Origin: Deltaproteobacteria bacterium
Lineage (GTDB): Bacteria; Myxococcota_A; UBA9042
Reading direction: 5' to 3'
Length of the DNA stretch: 64,000 bases
Assembly (NCBI GenBank): GCA_020632665.1
Contig: JACKFC010000001.1
Span: forward strand, 124,001 to 188,000
In this document: piece after piece, positions 39,590 through 48,822 of the stretch
Layout: every line of letters starts with the position of its first letter
How positions within the stretch are numbered: the first letter of the stretch is position 1
Program-made: the position numbers and the translations under genes
The notes under the pieces: model-generated
Database searches by the model: none
What the model saw: the letters and a program-made list of their open reading frames with translations, nothing else
What the model was told of the DNA's origin: nothing

Positions 39590-41011
39590 ATGAAGCGATA
39601 CCTCGACACGACCTCCGCGCTGAGCGTCATCGTCGGCTTGCTGCTGGTCGCCGGCTGCGGCAGCGAGTCGGCCCCGACCCCGTGCGGCGGTGTCGACCAG
39701 CGCTGTTGCGCCACGGCGACGGATGCCTGCAACGCGGGGCTGGGCTGCTCTGCCGGCACCTGCATCGAGGCGCCGTTCGTCGCCGGTGCGGCCTGCAGCG
39801 CGCCGACCGAGTGCGAGAGCGCGATCTGCGGTGGCGACAGCCTCTGTACCCAATCCGCTTGTGACGACGGGGTGAAGAACGGCCTCGAGAGCGACGTCGA
39901 CTGCGGCGGCGCCTGCGCCACACGCTGCGATCTCGGCGCGACCTGCGGCGACGACGCGGACTGCGGCAAGGGCACGTGCTTTGGCGGGACCTGCGGCTAC
40001 GAGCCGGGCGGTCTGCTCGGCAAGGGCGGCGCGGCCGACACCGTGGCCTGGACCCAGGTCGCCGGCGCGAGCGACGGGCTCTGGGCGCCGGCCGATCTCG
40101 CGTTCTCACCGGAGAAGCAGGGCCAACTCTGGATCGTCGACCGCGACCGTGACGCTTTCCTGGTGGTCCAAGATCCCGGCACCGACAAGAGCGAGAAGCG
40201 CCTGATCTTGGACATCTCGCAGCACTTCTTGGAGGAGGTCCTGGCGATCTCCTTCGACGGCCACGGGACGTTCGGCACCTGCGGCGACTCCCGCAACAGC
40301 TACGGTGGCCAGGCCCCGCCCAACGACTTCATGGGACCGGTGCAATGGCCGGCCGACCTGAACCACTACCCGCAGGGCAAGAGCGCACACGAGCAACATT
40401 GGGATATGTTGCACAGCACGCCGCGCTGCATGGGCATGGCAGCTGCGGCCGCGGACCAATATTTCTGCTTCAACGGCCAGCTTGGCAGCATCGATTGGTA
40501 CGACTTCCACGAGCCGCACGTGCCCGGTGGCGACGACCACAGCGACGGCGAGAAGCGTCGCTACCAGAGCGCCGAGATCACGCTCGGTCGCGTCGCGGGC
40601 GTGCCCTCCAATATGGAACGGGATCCGGCGACGGGCATCCTCTACATCGCCGACTCGGGCAACGGTCGCATCGTCCGCTTCGATCCGGCCGGCGCGCAGA
40701 AGGGCAAATTCGTGCCGTCGTTCCAGCTCGACGGGATCATGCACGAGATGACCGGCTTCTCGATCGACGTGCTGATCGGCGGCCAACTGACGATGCCCAC
40801 CGGCGTCGCGCTGCACCAGGGCACGCTCTACGTCGCCGATCGTGGCACTGGCCTGCTGCACGCCTTCACCCTCGGCGGCGAGCCGCTGCGCACGCTCGAC
40901 ACCGGCATCGGCAAGGATCGCCTCGGCGGCCTCACCGCCGGCCCCGACGACCGTCTCTATCTGGTCGATATCGGCGGCAAGCGCGTGTTGCGCGTCGAGA
41001 CGACGTGGTAG
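39590..41011 (+). CDS. NHL/propeller-type lipoprotein with Cys-rich N-terminus
   Basis: A 473-residue lipoprotein. MKRYLDTTSALSVIVGLLLV is followed by AGC, the lipobox. Next come Cys-rich short repeats (CGGVDQRCCATATDACNAGL, CDDGVKNGLESDVDCGGACA), then a propeller of NHL-like blades (GILYIADSGNGRIVRFDPAG, GTLYVADRGTGLLHAFTLGG, DDRLYLVDIGGKRVLRVETT). NHL blades are typically ligand- or protein-binding. The ATG follows GGAG at 5 bases. hflK begins 22 bases after its stop. Confidence 0.8.
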   Translation: MKRYLDTTSALSVIVGLLLVAGCGSESAPTPCGGVDQRCCATATDACNAGLGCSAGTCIEAPFVAGAACSAPTECESAICGGDSLCTQSACDDGVKNGLESDVDCGGACATRCDLGATCGDDADCGKGTCFGGTCGYEPGGLLGKGGAADTVAWTQVAGASDGLWAPADLAFSPEKQGQLWIVDRDRDAFLVVQDPGTDKSEKRLILDISQHFLEEVLAISFDGHGTFGTCGDSRNSYGGQAPPNDFMGPVQWPADLNHYPQGKSAHEQHWDMLHSTPRCMGMAAAAADQYFCFNGQLGSIDWYDFHEPHVPGGDDHSDGEKRRYQSAEITLGRVAGVPSNMERDPATGILYIADSGNGRIVRFDPAGAQKGKFVPSFQLDGIMHEMTGFSIDVLIGGQLTMPTGVALHQGTLYVADRGTGLLHAFTLGGEPLRTLDTGIGKDRLGGLTAGPDDRLYLVDIGGKRVLRVETTW

Positions 41012-41033
41012 GGTAGCCGCATAGGAGGCGACC

Positions 41034-42092
41034 TTGCCCTGGGATCCAACCGAAATTCCTGGTGGACGTGGAAGCGGTGGCGCTGAGCCGCCGGAGTTCC
41101 GCTTGCCCGCCAACCTCATCGGCATCGTCGCGCTGGTCGTGATCGGTGTCGGCGCGCTGCTGGCGCTGCGGACCTCGTTCTTCACCGTCGGCCCGGACGA
41201 AACGGCCGTCGTGCTGCGCCTGGGCCAGTTCTCGCATACCGCCGATCCGGGCTTTCACCTCCGCCTGCCCTTCGGCTTGGACGAAGTGAAGGTCTTCGCG
41301 ACGACGCGCGTGCTGAAGGAGGAGTTCGGCTTCCGCACCGTGCGGGCAGACGTGCGCACCGAATATTCGCGGGCCAACTTCGACCGCGAATCGCTGATGC
41401 TGACCGGCGATCTGAACGTCGCCGACGTCGAGTGGATCGTGCAATACCGCATCCGCGACCCGGCACGGCTCTGGTTTCGGCTGAGCGAGCCGCGGCAGAC
41501 GGTGCGCGACGTGGCCGAAGCGGTGATGCGGCAGGTGATCGGCAACCGCACGGTCGACGCCGTGCTGACGACCGGTCGCTCGATGATCGAAGAGGAGGCG
41601 CGGCGCTCGATGGGCCAGGTCCTCGGAGCCTACGACGCCGGCATCGAGATCGTGGCGGTGCAGCTGCAGAACGTGACGCCGCCCGAGCCGGTGCAGCCGT
41701 CGTTCAACGACGTCAACCGCGCCGAGCAGGACCGCGAAAAGCTGGAGAACGACGCGCTCGCCAAACGCAACCGCGAGATCCCGAACGCCCACGGCGAGGC
41801 GCAGCGGCGGATCGACCGCTCGCTCGGCTACCAGCAAGCGCGGATCAACCAGGCCAAGGGTGAGGTGGCGCGCTTCATCGAGCTGCTGCGGGAGTACCGC
41901 AAGGCGCCCGAGGTCACCCGGCGGCGCATCTACCTCGAGACGATGGGGCGGGTCCTGCCCGAGCTCGACGACGTCCTGATCGTCGACGAATCGGTCGGGC
42001 GCAGCGCCCTGCCCTTGTTGGACCTCGCCGGCCGCGGCGCGAGCGCTCCCGCTGCGCCGGCTGCCAATACCAAGGCAGGAGGCAAGCCATGA
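41034..42092 (+). CDS. hflK: HflK, SPFH-domain regulator of FtsH
   Basis: A 352-residue inner-membrane protein; with HflC it forms a ring that modulates the FtsH protease. One N-terminal membrane helix (LIGIVALVVIGVGALLALRT) is followed by the SPFH domain (TVGPDETAVVLRLGQFSHTA, FHLRLPFGLDEVKVFATTRV). A coiled-coil part follows (EAQRRIDRSLGYQQARINQA), then the standard tail (RRRIYLETMGRVLPELDDVL). The start is TTG at 41034, supported by AGGAGG 5 bases before. Its TGA overlaps the hflC ATG (42089-42092). Confidence 0.93.
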   Translation: MPWDPTEIPGGRGSGGAEPPEFRLPANLIGIVALVVIGVGALLALRTSFFTVGPDETAVVLRLGQFSHTADPGFHLRLPFGLDEVKVFATTRVLKEEFGFRTVRADVRTEYSRANFDRESLMLTGDLNVADVEWIVQYRIRDPARLWFRLSEPRQTVRDVAEAVMRQVIGNRTVDAVLTTGRSMIEEEARRSMGQVLGAYDAGIEIVAVQLQNVTPPEPVQPSFNDVNRAEQDREKLENDALAKRNREIPNAHGEAQRRIDRSLGYQQARINQAKGEVARFIELLREYRKAPEVTRRRIYLETMGRVLPELDDVLIVDESVGRSALPLLDLAGRGASAPAAPAANTKAGGKP

Positions 42093-43078
42093 GCAATCGC
42101 CTCGGCCTTCTCATCCTCGTGGTGGTCGTCGCGACGGTGGCGGCGGTCTCGACCTGTACGATGATCGTGCCGGAATTCGAGTCCGTGGTGCTGACCGAAT
42201 TCGGCGAACCCGTGGGCGAACCGATCACCACGCCGGGCCTGCGCCTGGTGATGCCGTGGTACGAGCGGCACATCTTCCCGAAGCGCTTGCTGCGTTGGGA
42301 CGGCAACGTGTCGCAGATCCCGACCCGCGACAAACGCTTCATCCTGGTCGACGCCACCGCGCGCTGGCGCATCCTCGATCCGCTGCAGTTCCTCCGCTCG
42401 GTCACCAACGTGAACGGCGCGCAGACCCGCCTCGACGACATCATCGACTCGGCCGTCCGGACGGTGATTTCGGACAACGAGCTGATCGAGTTGGTCCGCA
42501 CCGAGCGCGAGCTGATCGGCCTGCCCGAGGGTGCGACGGCGACGGCGCTGGCGGTGCTCGGCGACGGCGCCCGGGCGACCATCGAGAAGGGCCGCATCGC
42601 GCTGCAGACCGAGATCGTGACCCGCTCCAACGCGACGACCAAGGAGCAATACGGCATCGAGGTGGTCGACGTTCGGGTCAAGCGGATCAACTACATCGAC
42701 GAGGTGCAGTCGAATATCTTCAACCGCATGATCGCCGAGCGGAAGAAGGTCGCCGAGCAATATCGCTCCGAAGGCAAGGGCAAGGCCGCCGAGATCCTCG
42801 GCCGGATGGAGCGCGACCTGAAGCAGATCGAGAGCGAGGCCTTCCGCAAGGCACGCGAGATCGAGGGTGCCGCCGACGCCGACGCCGCCCGGATCTACGC
42901 CGAGGCCTATGGCGCCGACCCCGAGTTTTACGCCTTCCTCGCCACCCTCGACACCTGGGAGCGCGGCTTGGGCAAGGGCGAGCGGACCCGGATGATCCTC
43001 GGCACCGACTCGGACCTGCTCCGCTATCTGCAGCGTGCGAGTCCGCCGCCAGAGGCGAAGATCACGACCAAGCCATGA
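42089..43078 (+). CDS. hflC: HflC, SPFH-domain partner of HflK
   Basis: A 329-residue partner of HflK. One membrane segment (LGLLILVVVVATVAAVSTCT) is followed by an SPFH domain (FESVVLTEFGEPVGEPITTP, GLRLVMPWYERHIFPKRLLR), a helical coiled-coil (NRMIAERKKVAEQYRSEGKG, ILGRMERDLKQIESEAFRKA) and a typical end (YAEAYGADPEFYAFLATLDT, GTDSDLLRYL). It is a membrane-bound periplasmic-facing assembly in the family. Its TGA overlaps the ATG of the WGR gene (43075-43078), so three genes are translationally coupled. Confidence 0.93.
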   Translation: MSNRLGLLILVVVVATVAAVSTCTMIVPEFESVVLTEFGEPVGEPITTPGLRLVMPWYERHIFPKRLLRWDGNVSQIPTRDKRFILVDATARWRILDPLQFLRSVTNVNGAQTRLDDIIDSAVRTVISDNELIELVRTERELIGLPEGATATALAVLGDGARATIEKGRIALQTEIVTRSNATTKEQYGIEVVDVRVKRINYIDEVQSNIFNRMIAERKKVAEQYRSEGKGKAAEILGRMERDLKQIESEAFRKAREIEGAADADAARIYAEAYGADPEFYAFLATLDTWERGLGKGERTRMILGTDSDLLRYLQRASPPPEAKITTKP

Positions 43079-43311
43079 CGACGACGGAACACGCTGCGCC
43101 GCGCTCCTTCCTGCAGCGCGCGGATGCGGGCGACCACTTCTGGACCATCCACCGCGACGGCAACGCCGTGCACCTGCATTGGGGTGTGGTCGGCACCCGC
43201 GGCAGCCGATTGGTGAAAGAGCTGCCGAGCGAGGGCAAGGCGCGGGCCGAATACGAGCGACTGGTGCGGCAGCGGATCGGCATGGGTTACGTGGAGCAGG
43301 CGGAGCGTTGA
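43075..43311 (+). CDS. WGR-domain protein
   Basis: A 78-residue protein consisting almost only of a WGR domain: HFWTIHRDGNAVHLHWGVVG then TRGSRLVKELPSEGKARAEY, with WGVVGTRG in place of the usual WGRVGTxG. WGR domains are thought to bind DNA or nucleic acids, as in PARP and MolR-type proteins. Coupling to hflC by ATGA suggests co-expression. It is complete, with its stop at 43311. Confidence 0.85.
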   Translation: MTTTEHAAPRSFLQRADAGDHFWTIHRDGNAVHLHWGVVGTRGSRLVKELPSEGKARAEYERLVRQRIGMGYVEQAER

Positions 43312-43316
43312 CTTCG

Positions 43317-43335
43317 CGGTTGCCGTGGGCAACCG
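43317..43335 (+). promoter_or_regulatory. Hairpin between the WGR gene and oleA
   Basis: cggttgcc (43317-43324), loop gtg, then ggcaaccg (43328-43335) form an 8-base perfect stem. No T-run follows, so it is not a clear intrinsic terminator; it may slow read-through from hflC/WGR into oleAB or mark the 5' leader of oleA. Confidence 0.35.
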
Positions 43336-43387
43336 TCCGCGCCCTCGCGCCGGCTGCGTCCGTAGCCGCCGACCCTCCCGGAGCCAC

Positions 43388-44407
43388 ATGCGATTCGACA
43401 ACGTCGCCATCCTGAGCCTCGCCCACATCGAGGCTCCGCACCGCATCACTTCGACCTGGATCGACGAACAGCTCGCCGCGACGATGGATCGCGTCGGCCT
43501 GCGCGCCGGTCTGCTCGAGGGCCTCTCCGGCATCGTCGCGCGTCGCTTCTGGGACGAAGGGGTGATGCCGTCGGACGTCGCCGCGGCCGCCGCGGAATTG
43601 GCGCTCGAGCGCGCCGATTTGCCACGCGAGCGGATCGGCATCTGCGTCAATACCAGCGTCTGCCGCGATTGGATCGAGCCCTCCACCGCCTGCATCGTGC
43701 ACGGCAAGCTGGGGCTGCCGCCGACGGCGATGAACTTCGACATGGGCAACGCCTGCCTCGCCTTCATGAACGGCATGGACGTCGTCGGCGCCATGGTCGA
43801 GCGCGGTGCGCTGGACTACGGCCTCATCGTCGACGGTGAAGGCAGCCGGCACGTCATCGAGCAGACCATCGCCCGGCTCTCCCGGCCCGACGCGACCGAG
43901 GCTGAGTTCCGCGCCCAATTCGCGGCGCTGACGCTCGGCTCCGGCGCCGCCGCGATGATCCTCTGCCGCGCCGACAAGCACCCGGACGCGCCGCGCTACC
44001 TCGGCAGCACCACCATCGCCGCGACCGAGTGGAACCACCTCTGCCGCGGCCGCGACGATTATATGGAGACCGACACCCGCACCCTGCTGATGCAGGGCTT
44101 GAGCCTCGCGGGCCGGACTTGGGAGGCTGCGACCGCCGAGATGGACGATTGGCGGGCCGAGGCCTTCGACGAGTTCGTGATCCACCAGGTCAGCAGCGTC
44201 CACACCGAGAGCCTCGCCGGCCAACTCGGCCTGGACCTCGACAAGGTCCTGCGTGTCTATCCGGAGCACGGCAATATCGGCCCCGCCGGCGTGCCCTTCG
44301 TGCTGAGCAAATCGGTGCAGGAGGGCCGCATCCAGAAGGGCGCCCGCGTCGCGTTGATGGGCATCGGCTCGGGGCTGAATTGCGCGATGGGCGAGGTTCG
44401 CTGGTGA
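43388..44407 (+). CDS. oleA: OleA, long-chain acyl-CoA Claisen condensation thiolase
   Basis: A 339-residue thiolase-fold enzyme that joins two fatty acyl-CoAs head to head, the first step of olefin biosynthesis. Residues matching Xanthomonas OleA are the catalytic Cys at 123 (DMGNACLAFMNGM), Glu97 (DWIEPSTACI), His266 (FVIHQVSSVHTESL) and Asn296 (HGNIGPAGVP), each offset by about 20. LGSGAAAMIL and VALMGIGSGLN are further family marks. Its stop overlaps the oleB GTG. With oleB, oleC and oleD present, this is OleA rather than an ordinary KAS III. Confidence 0.9.
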   Translation: MRFDNVAILSLAHIEAPHRITSTWIDEQLAATMDRVGLRAGLLEGLSGIVARRFWDEGVMPSDVAAAAAELALERADLPRERIGICVNTSVCRDWIEPSTACIVHGKLGLPPTAMNFDMGNACLAFMNGMDVVGAMVERGALDYGLIVDGEGSRHVIEQTIARLSRPDATEAEFRAQFAALTLGSGAAAMILCRADKHPDAPRYLGSTTIAATEWNHLCRGRDDYMETDTRTLLMQGLSLAGRTWEAATAEMDDWRAEAFDEFVIHQVSSVHTESLAGQLGLDLDKVLRVYPEHGNIGPAGVPFVLSKSVQEGRIQKGARVALMGIGSGLNCAMGEVRW

Positions 44408-45321
44408 GCGCGGACTGGCGGGCGCACTACCCCTTTCAGCCGGATTTCGTCGAGATCGACGGTCAGCGGTTGAACGTCGTCGACGTCGGCCCCGCGAGCC
44501 CGAGCGAGCCGGACGCCGAGGCTGCGGGCGGTGTCGTCGTGATGCTGCACGGCAACCCGACCTGGTCGTTCTACTACCGTGAGCTGATCGCCGAGCTGCG
44601 ACGCGACCACCGCTGCATCGCGCCGGATTGGATCGGCTGTGGCCTCTCGGACAAGCCCGCCGCCGACGCCTACCCCTACACCCTCGCCAGCCGCGTCGAC
44701 GAGCTCGAGCGGGTCTTGGCCGAGCGCTACCCCGAAGGCCCGCTGACGCTGGTGGTGCACGATTGGGGCGGCATGATCGGCACCGCCTGGGCGCACCGTC
44801 ACCCCGATCGGGTCGCGCGCTTCGTGGTGATGAATACGGCCGGCTTTCCGATGCCGTCGGACAAGCGCTTCCCCGCCGCCCTCTCGTTGGTCCGCACCGG
44901 CCTCGGCGCATGGCTCGTTCAGCAGTGGAACGGCTTCGCCGGCGTCGCCGCCCGGGTCGGCTTCAAGAAGCCCGTCGATCCGGCGATCCGGGCCGGCTTC
45001 GTCGCGCCCTACGATACGCCGGCGCACCGCGTCGCGACCCTGCGTTTTGTGCAGGACATCCCGCTGCGCGAGGGGGATCCGGGCTACGAGATCGTCCGCG
45101 CCACCGGCGAAGGCCTCGGCCAGCACAAGGACAAGCCGGCGCTGATCTGTTGGGGCGAGCAGGATTTCGTCTTCGACGCGCCCTTCCTCCGCGCCTGGCA
45201 GAGGCATTGGCCAAAGGCCGAAGTGCACGCCTTCCCGCAGGCGGGCCACTACGTGCTGGAAGACGAGAAGACGACGATCGTGCCGATGGTGCGGGCCTTC
45301 TTGCAGCGCACCCGGGCGTAG
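44404..45321 (+). CDS. oleB: OleB, beta-lactone decarboxylase (alpha/beta hydrolase)
   Basis: A 305-residue haloalkane dehalogenase-type hydrolase; in the ole pathway it splits CO2 from the beta-lactone to yield the cis-olefin. The oxyanion motif is HGNPTW (49-54), the nucleophile Asp120 is in VVHDWGGMIG, the acid is in GEQDFVFD, and the catalytic His282 is in PQAGHYVLED. OleB sequences differ from dehalogenases in the pocket, which cannot be judged by eye; the oleA neighbour decides the call. The GTG at 44404 overlaps the oleA TGA. Its stop abuts the convergent tcdA stop. Confidence 0.85.
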   Translation: MSADWRAHYPFQPDFVEIDGQRLNVVDVGPASPSEPDAEAAGGVVVMLHGNPTWSFYYRELIAELRRDHRCIAPDWIGCGLSDKPAADAYPYTLASRVDELERVLAERYPEGPLTLVVHDWGGMIGTAWAHRHPDRVARFVVMNTAGFPMPSDKRFPAALSLVRTGLGAWLVQQWNGFAGVAARVGFKKPVDPAIRAGFVAPYDTPAHRVATLRFVQDIPLREGDPGYEIVRATGEGLGQHKDKPALICWGEQDFVFDAPFLRAWQRHWPKAEVHAFPQAGHYVLEDEKTTIVPMVRAFLQRTRA

Positions 45322-46152
45322 TCAGTCCGCGCCGACGATCGCCGCGTCGACGATCGCCTCGACGACCTCGGCCGCCAATGCGAAGCCGAACGCCCCGGTG
45401 ACCATCGTCGCCGCGCCGAAGCCCTCGGCGCAGTCGAGCTTCTGCGTCCGCGCCCCCTGCGGCGGCGTGGTCGTGACGCAGCCATCGCCGGTCGGCCAGA
45501 CCTGACGCTCCTTCGACCACACCGCGCGCACGCCGTAGGGCTGCCCGGACGGCAGCTCCAGGACCTCGCGCAAGCGACGGCGCAGGTTGCGCAGCAGGCC
45601 GTCGTGGCCGCTTTCACCGAGATCGCCGCGGCAGAGCGCGGTCGGATCTCTGCGGCCACCGGCGCCGCCGCTGACCGCGACCGGGATCTCGGCGCGCAGG
45701 CAATGCTCGATGAGCACGGCCTTGTTCTTCACCGAGTCGATGGCGTCGAGGACGAAGTCGGGCCGGTCGACGAGCAGCTGCTCGGCGGTCTTCGCGGTGA
45801 AGAAGGCGACCTCGGCCCGGACCTCGGCCCACGGCGCGATCCGTCGACAGCGCTCGGCGAGGACCTCCGCCTTGGCGCGGCCGATGGTGGTGCTGTCGGT
45901 GTGCAGCTGCCGGTTGGTGTTGCTGACGCAGATCTCGTCGAGGTCGACCAACGTCAGCCGGCCGACGCCCGAGCGGACCAGCGCCTCGGCGGCCCACGAG
46001 CCGACGCCGCCGACGCCGACCACCATCACGTGTGAGGCCTGCAGCCTCGCGAGGCCCTCGGCGCCGTAGAGGCGGACCAGGCCGCGTTGCGCGCTCTGCT
46101 GGGCCGTCTCGCGGGCCTGCAAGTGCGCCGCGCCGTCGATCGCCTCGCTCAT
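45322..46152 (-). CDS. tcdA: TcdA, tRNA threonylcarbamoyladenosine dehydratase
   Basis: A 276-residue E1-like ATPase that cyclises t6A37 of tRNA to ct6A. The Rossmann loop is VMVVGVGGVGSWAAEALVRS; adenylation-type residues are in VDLDEICVSNTNRQLHTDST and IGRAKAEVLAERCRRIAPWA. The segment PDFVLDAIDSVKNKAVLIEH is typical. It lies convergent to oleB and downstream of xseA with an ATGA overlap (46149-46152). Length and motifs are normal, so it is complete. Confidence 0.9.
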   Translation of the reverse strand: MSEAIDGAAHLQARETAQQSAQRGLVRLYGAEGLARLQASHVMVVGVGGVGSWAAEALVRSGVGRLTLVDLDEICVSNTNRQLHTDSTTIGRAKAEVLAERCRRIAPWAEVRAEVAFFTAKTAEQLLVDRPDFVLDAIDSVKNKAVLIEHCLRAEIPVAVSGGAGGRRDPTALCRGDLGESGHDGLLRNLRRRLREVLELPSGQPYGVRAVWSKERQVWPTGDGCVTTTPPQGARTQKLDCAEGFGAATMVTGAFGFALAAEVVEAIVDAAIVGAD

Positions 46153-47576
46153 CGCGGCGGCTCCTCGGAGCCGCGCGGCGGCTCCGGCAGCCGCGCCTCG
46201 ACCCGGGCCTGCAGGCCGCCGTGGGCGAGCAAGATCTCGACGCTGCCGCCGAGTTCGACCTCTGCCGCGTCGCGCAACGCGCGGCCATCTGCCGGTCGAC
46301 GGACGATCGCGAAGCCGCGGCGCAGCGCCGACTTCGGATCCAAGGCCGCGAGCTGGGCCTGCAGGGTGGCGAAGCGGGCGCGGCGCGGCGTGGCGATGCG
46401 CTGGGCCTGGGCCAAGAGCGCGGCCTCGGCGCGGGTGTGACGCAGGCGCCGACGCGGCCCGAGCGCAGCCCCGGCGTTACGCAGGCGGGCCGTGAGCTGC
46501 TGGTGGCGGCGGCGCGCCGCGGCGAGGCGTTGGCGCGGATCGGCCTCGGTGAGCCGGCGGGTGAGCAGAAGCAGCCGCCGTCGGGCCGCCGCCCGCTCGG
46601 CCCGCTCGGCCCGCTCGATCCGCGCCAGCAACGCGTCGATGGCGCGACGGCGCTCGGCGGTCAGGCGATCGCCGGAGACGCGGGCGTCGAGCAGCGCCCA
46701 TTCGCGCCTGCGGACGGCTGCGAGGCGCTGCATCCGCTGGCCGAGGCGGCGGCGCAGCTCGGCGATCCGGCCGAGGAGATCGGCGTGCCGCGGCACCACC
46801 ATCTCGGCCGCCGCGGTGGGGGTCGGCGCCCGCACGTCGGCGACCAGATCGGAGAGCAAGGTATCGGTCTCGTGGCCGACGGCGCTGACGACGGGCGTGC
46901 GGCAAGCGGCGATCGCGCGAGCCACGGGCTCTTCGTTGAAGGCCCAGAGGTCCTCGATTGAGCCGCCACCGCGGCCGACGATGATCACGTCGCACAGTCC
47001 GCTGCGATCGAGGTGCAGCAGCGCGTCGGCGATCTCGGCGGAGGCGCCCTGCCCTTGCACCCGCGCCGGCGTCAGCACGACGCGCACCGGGAAGCGGTCG
47101 TGCAGCACCCGCAAGATGTCGCGCAACGCAGCGCCCGTTTGCGCGGTGACGACGCCGACGGTGCGTGGCAGCTTCGGCAGCGCCTTCTTGTGCGCCGGAT
47201 CGAAGAGCCCCTCCTCCTGCAGCTGCGCCCGCAGGCGTTGCAGCGCCGCGAAGGCCGCGCCGATGCCGCCGCGCTCGACCCGCTGCACGACGAGCGAATA
47301 GGTGCCGCCTTGGACCCAGAGATCGAGGTCGCCGGTGCAGATCACGTCGTCGCCGTCGCGGAGGTCGAGGCGCAGCCGCTGCAGCGTCGAACGCCAGATC
47401 ACCGCCCGCAGGCGAGCGCTGCGGTCCTTCAACTCGAAGTAGAGGTGACCACCGCTGTGCCGCGGCTGGCTGACCTCGCCACGCACACGCAGGCCGCGCA
47501 GATCGCGCAAGCGCGAGGCGACCGCCTGGTTGGTCGTGGTCGGAGTCAGGATCTCGGCGTCTTCGTCCCAGCGCAT
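46149..47576 (-). CDS. xseA: Exodeoxyribonuclease VII large subunit
   Basis: A 475-residue nuclease subunit; with XseB it degrades single-stranded DNA. It has the N-terminal OB-fold (GLRVRGEVSQPRHSGGHLYF, ELKDRSARLRAVIWRSTLQR), the catalytic core (VGVVTAQTGAALRDILRVLH, DVIIVGRGGGSIEDLWAFNE, VVSAVGHETDTLLSDLVAD), and an Arg-rich coiled-coil C-terminus. No xseB is seen in the window. A strongly basic helical region follows the core, as is usual. It is coupled to tcdA by an ATGA overlap. Confidence 0.95.
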   Translation of the reverse strand: MRWDEDAEILTPTTTNQAVASRLRDLRGLRVRGEVSQPRHSGGHLYFELKDRSARLRAVIWRSTLQRLRLDLRDGDDVICTGDLDLWVQGGTYSLVVQRVERGGIGAAFAALQRLRAQLQEEGLFDPAHKKALPKLPRTVGVVTAQTGAALRDILRVLHDRFPVRVVLTPARVQGQGASAEIADALLHLDRSGLCDVIIVGRGGGSIEDLWAFNEEPVARAIAACRTPVVSAVGHETDTLLSDLVADVRAPTPTAAAEMVVPRHADLLGRIAELRRRLGQRMQRLAAVRRREWALLDARVSGDRLTAERRRAIDALLARIERAERAERAAARRRLLLLTRRLTEADPRQRLAAARRRHQQLTARLRNAGAALGPRRRLRHTRAEAALLAQAQRIATPRRARFATLQAQLAALDPKSALRRGFAIVRRPADGRALRDAAEVELGGSVEILLAHGGLQARVEARLPEPPRGSEEPPR

Positions 47577-47588
47577 CGCCGGCGGAGA

Positions 47589-48521
47589 CTAGCCGGTCGC
47601 GCCGCGGGGCGCACGCGGCAAACCGAGTTGGCGGCGGGCCTCGCCCAGCGAAGGGCTCTCGAGGCGCCAATGTCGCTCGATCGTGACGGCGTCGCGCGCG
47701 CGCTGATCCTTCGCGACGCCGTCGGCCGGATCGAGCGTGAAGAGCAAGCTCACCCCGCGCGCATCGGTGCGCTCGCTGACGACGGCGAATTGGGTCTTGC
47801 CACGGCGCGGCTTGAACAGGACCAGATCGCCCGGCAGCAGATCGGCGTCACCGACGGCCTCGACGCGCTGCGCATAGGCATCGAGAAAGGCGGCGAGGTT
47901 GGCCGCATCGAGGACGCGCAGCGGATCGTCGTTGGCGCCCGGGCGGCTCTTCAGGCCGTAGCGCCGCGGCTCACGGGCCCGATGCGCGAGCAGCGCCGCA
48001 CGCAGCGGGAAATCGACGCGATCGAGGGCGCGCTCGACCAGATCGACCGAAGAGCCCTTGATCGCGCGCAGGTCGGGGACCGAGCCGCGGGTGGCGTAGA
48101 CGCCGCGCGCAACGTGATCGCGGGCGGCGCCAAGGAGGGCGCGGCGGACCGGGTCGATCGCCGGTGCCGCCAGACGCGGTGGCGCGACCTCGGCCGGTCC
48201 GGCGGGCGCGCCGGCGACCGCCGCGCGCGTCGAAGGCGCCGCGGCCGTCGCACTGGCCGCTCCGTTGCCCTTGGTGCCAGCGGCGATCGGCGTGATCGCG
48301 GCAGCAGCAGTCGGCGACGGGGACACTCCGTCGAGGTCGGCGCCGATCTCGGTGAACCAGAGCGACGCGCCGAAGCCGAGCGTGGCGAGGACCACCAGCC
48401 GCAGCCACCAACCACCGCCGGACGGACGCTGCCGTCCACCGCCGAGACGCATCCCACCGCCGAGCTGAACCCGGACCGGGACCTCGATCGTGCTGCGTTG
48501 GGCGGGTGCTCCGAACATCAT
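47589..48521 (-). CDS. Membrane-anchored protein, possibly DUF1287-like
   Basis: A 310-residue protein with one N-terminal membrane segment (WWLRLVVLATLGFGASLWFT), then a Ser/Ala/Thr/Pro linker, then a globular domain. That domain (ARDHVARGVYATRGSVPDLR, SSVDLVERALDRVDFPLRAA, LPGDLVLFKPRRGKTQFAVV) weakly resembles DUF1287, a papain-like fold, but Ser stands where the family Cys would be. If true, it is probably inactive. Two ATGs (48521, 48518) are candidate starts. xseA follows 12 bases downstream on the same strand. Confidence 0.5.
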   Translation of the reverse strand: MMFGAPAQRSTIEVPVRVQLGGGMRLGGGRQRPSGGGWWLRLVVLATLGFGASLWFTEIGADLDGVSPSPTAAAAITPIAAGTKGNGAASATAAAPSTRAAVAGAPAGPAEVAPPRLAAPAIDPVRRALLGAARDHVARGVYATRGSVPDLRAIKGSSVDLVERALDRVDFPLRAALLAHRAREPRRYGLKSRPGANDDPLRVLDAANLAAFLDAYAQRVEAVGDADLLPGDLVLFKPRRGKTQFAVVSERTDARGVSLLFTLDPADGVAKDQRARDAVTIERHWRLESPSLGEARRQLGLPRAPRGATG

Positions 48522-48822
48522 CGACTGGCCTTATCGGCTCGTTGATTATGCGTCAACTGGCCGCGCGCAACCGATCGAAATCGCGAGACTGCGCGCCAAC
48601 GCCCAGCGGCGGCGGCGCCAAGTGCGGCGCCGAACCGATCGACTTCGCGGCAGATTCGCGCACCGTCCCGACGATCGCGGCATCGCTCTCCTGCGGCAGC
48701 GCTCGGGAATAGCGTCCACCGGGGAGGGTTTGCTGCGGCGAGTTGCGCGGCGTGGAGTTGCACCCTACCTTGCGCGCCCTTGTACGTTCAGCGCGTCCCC
48801 GCGGCGCGAGGAGGATGTCCCG

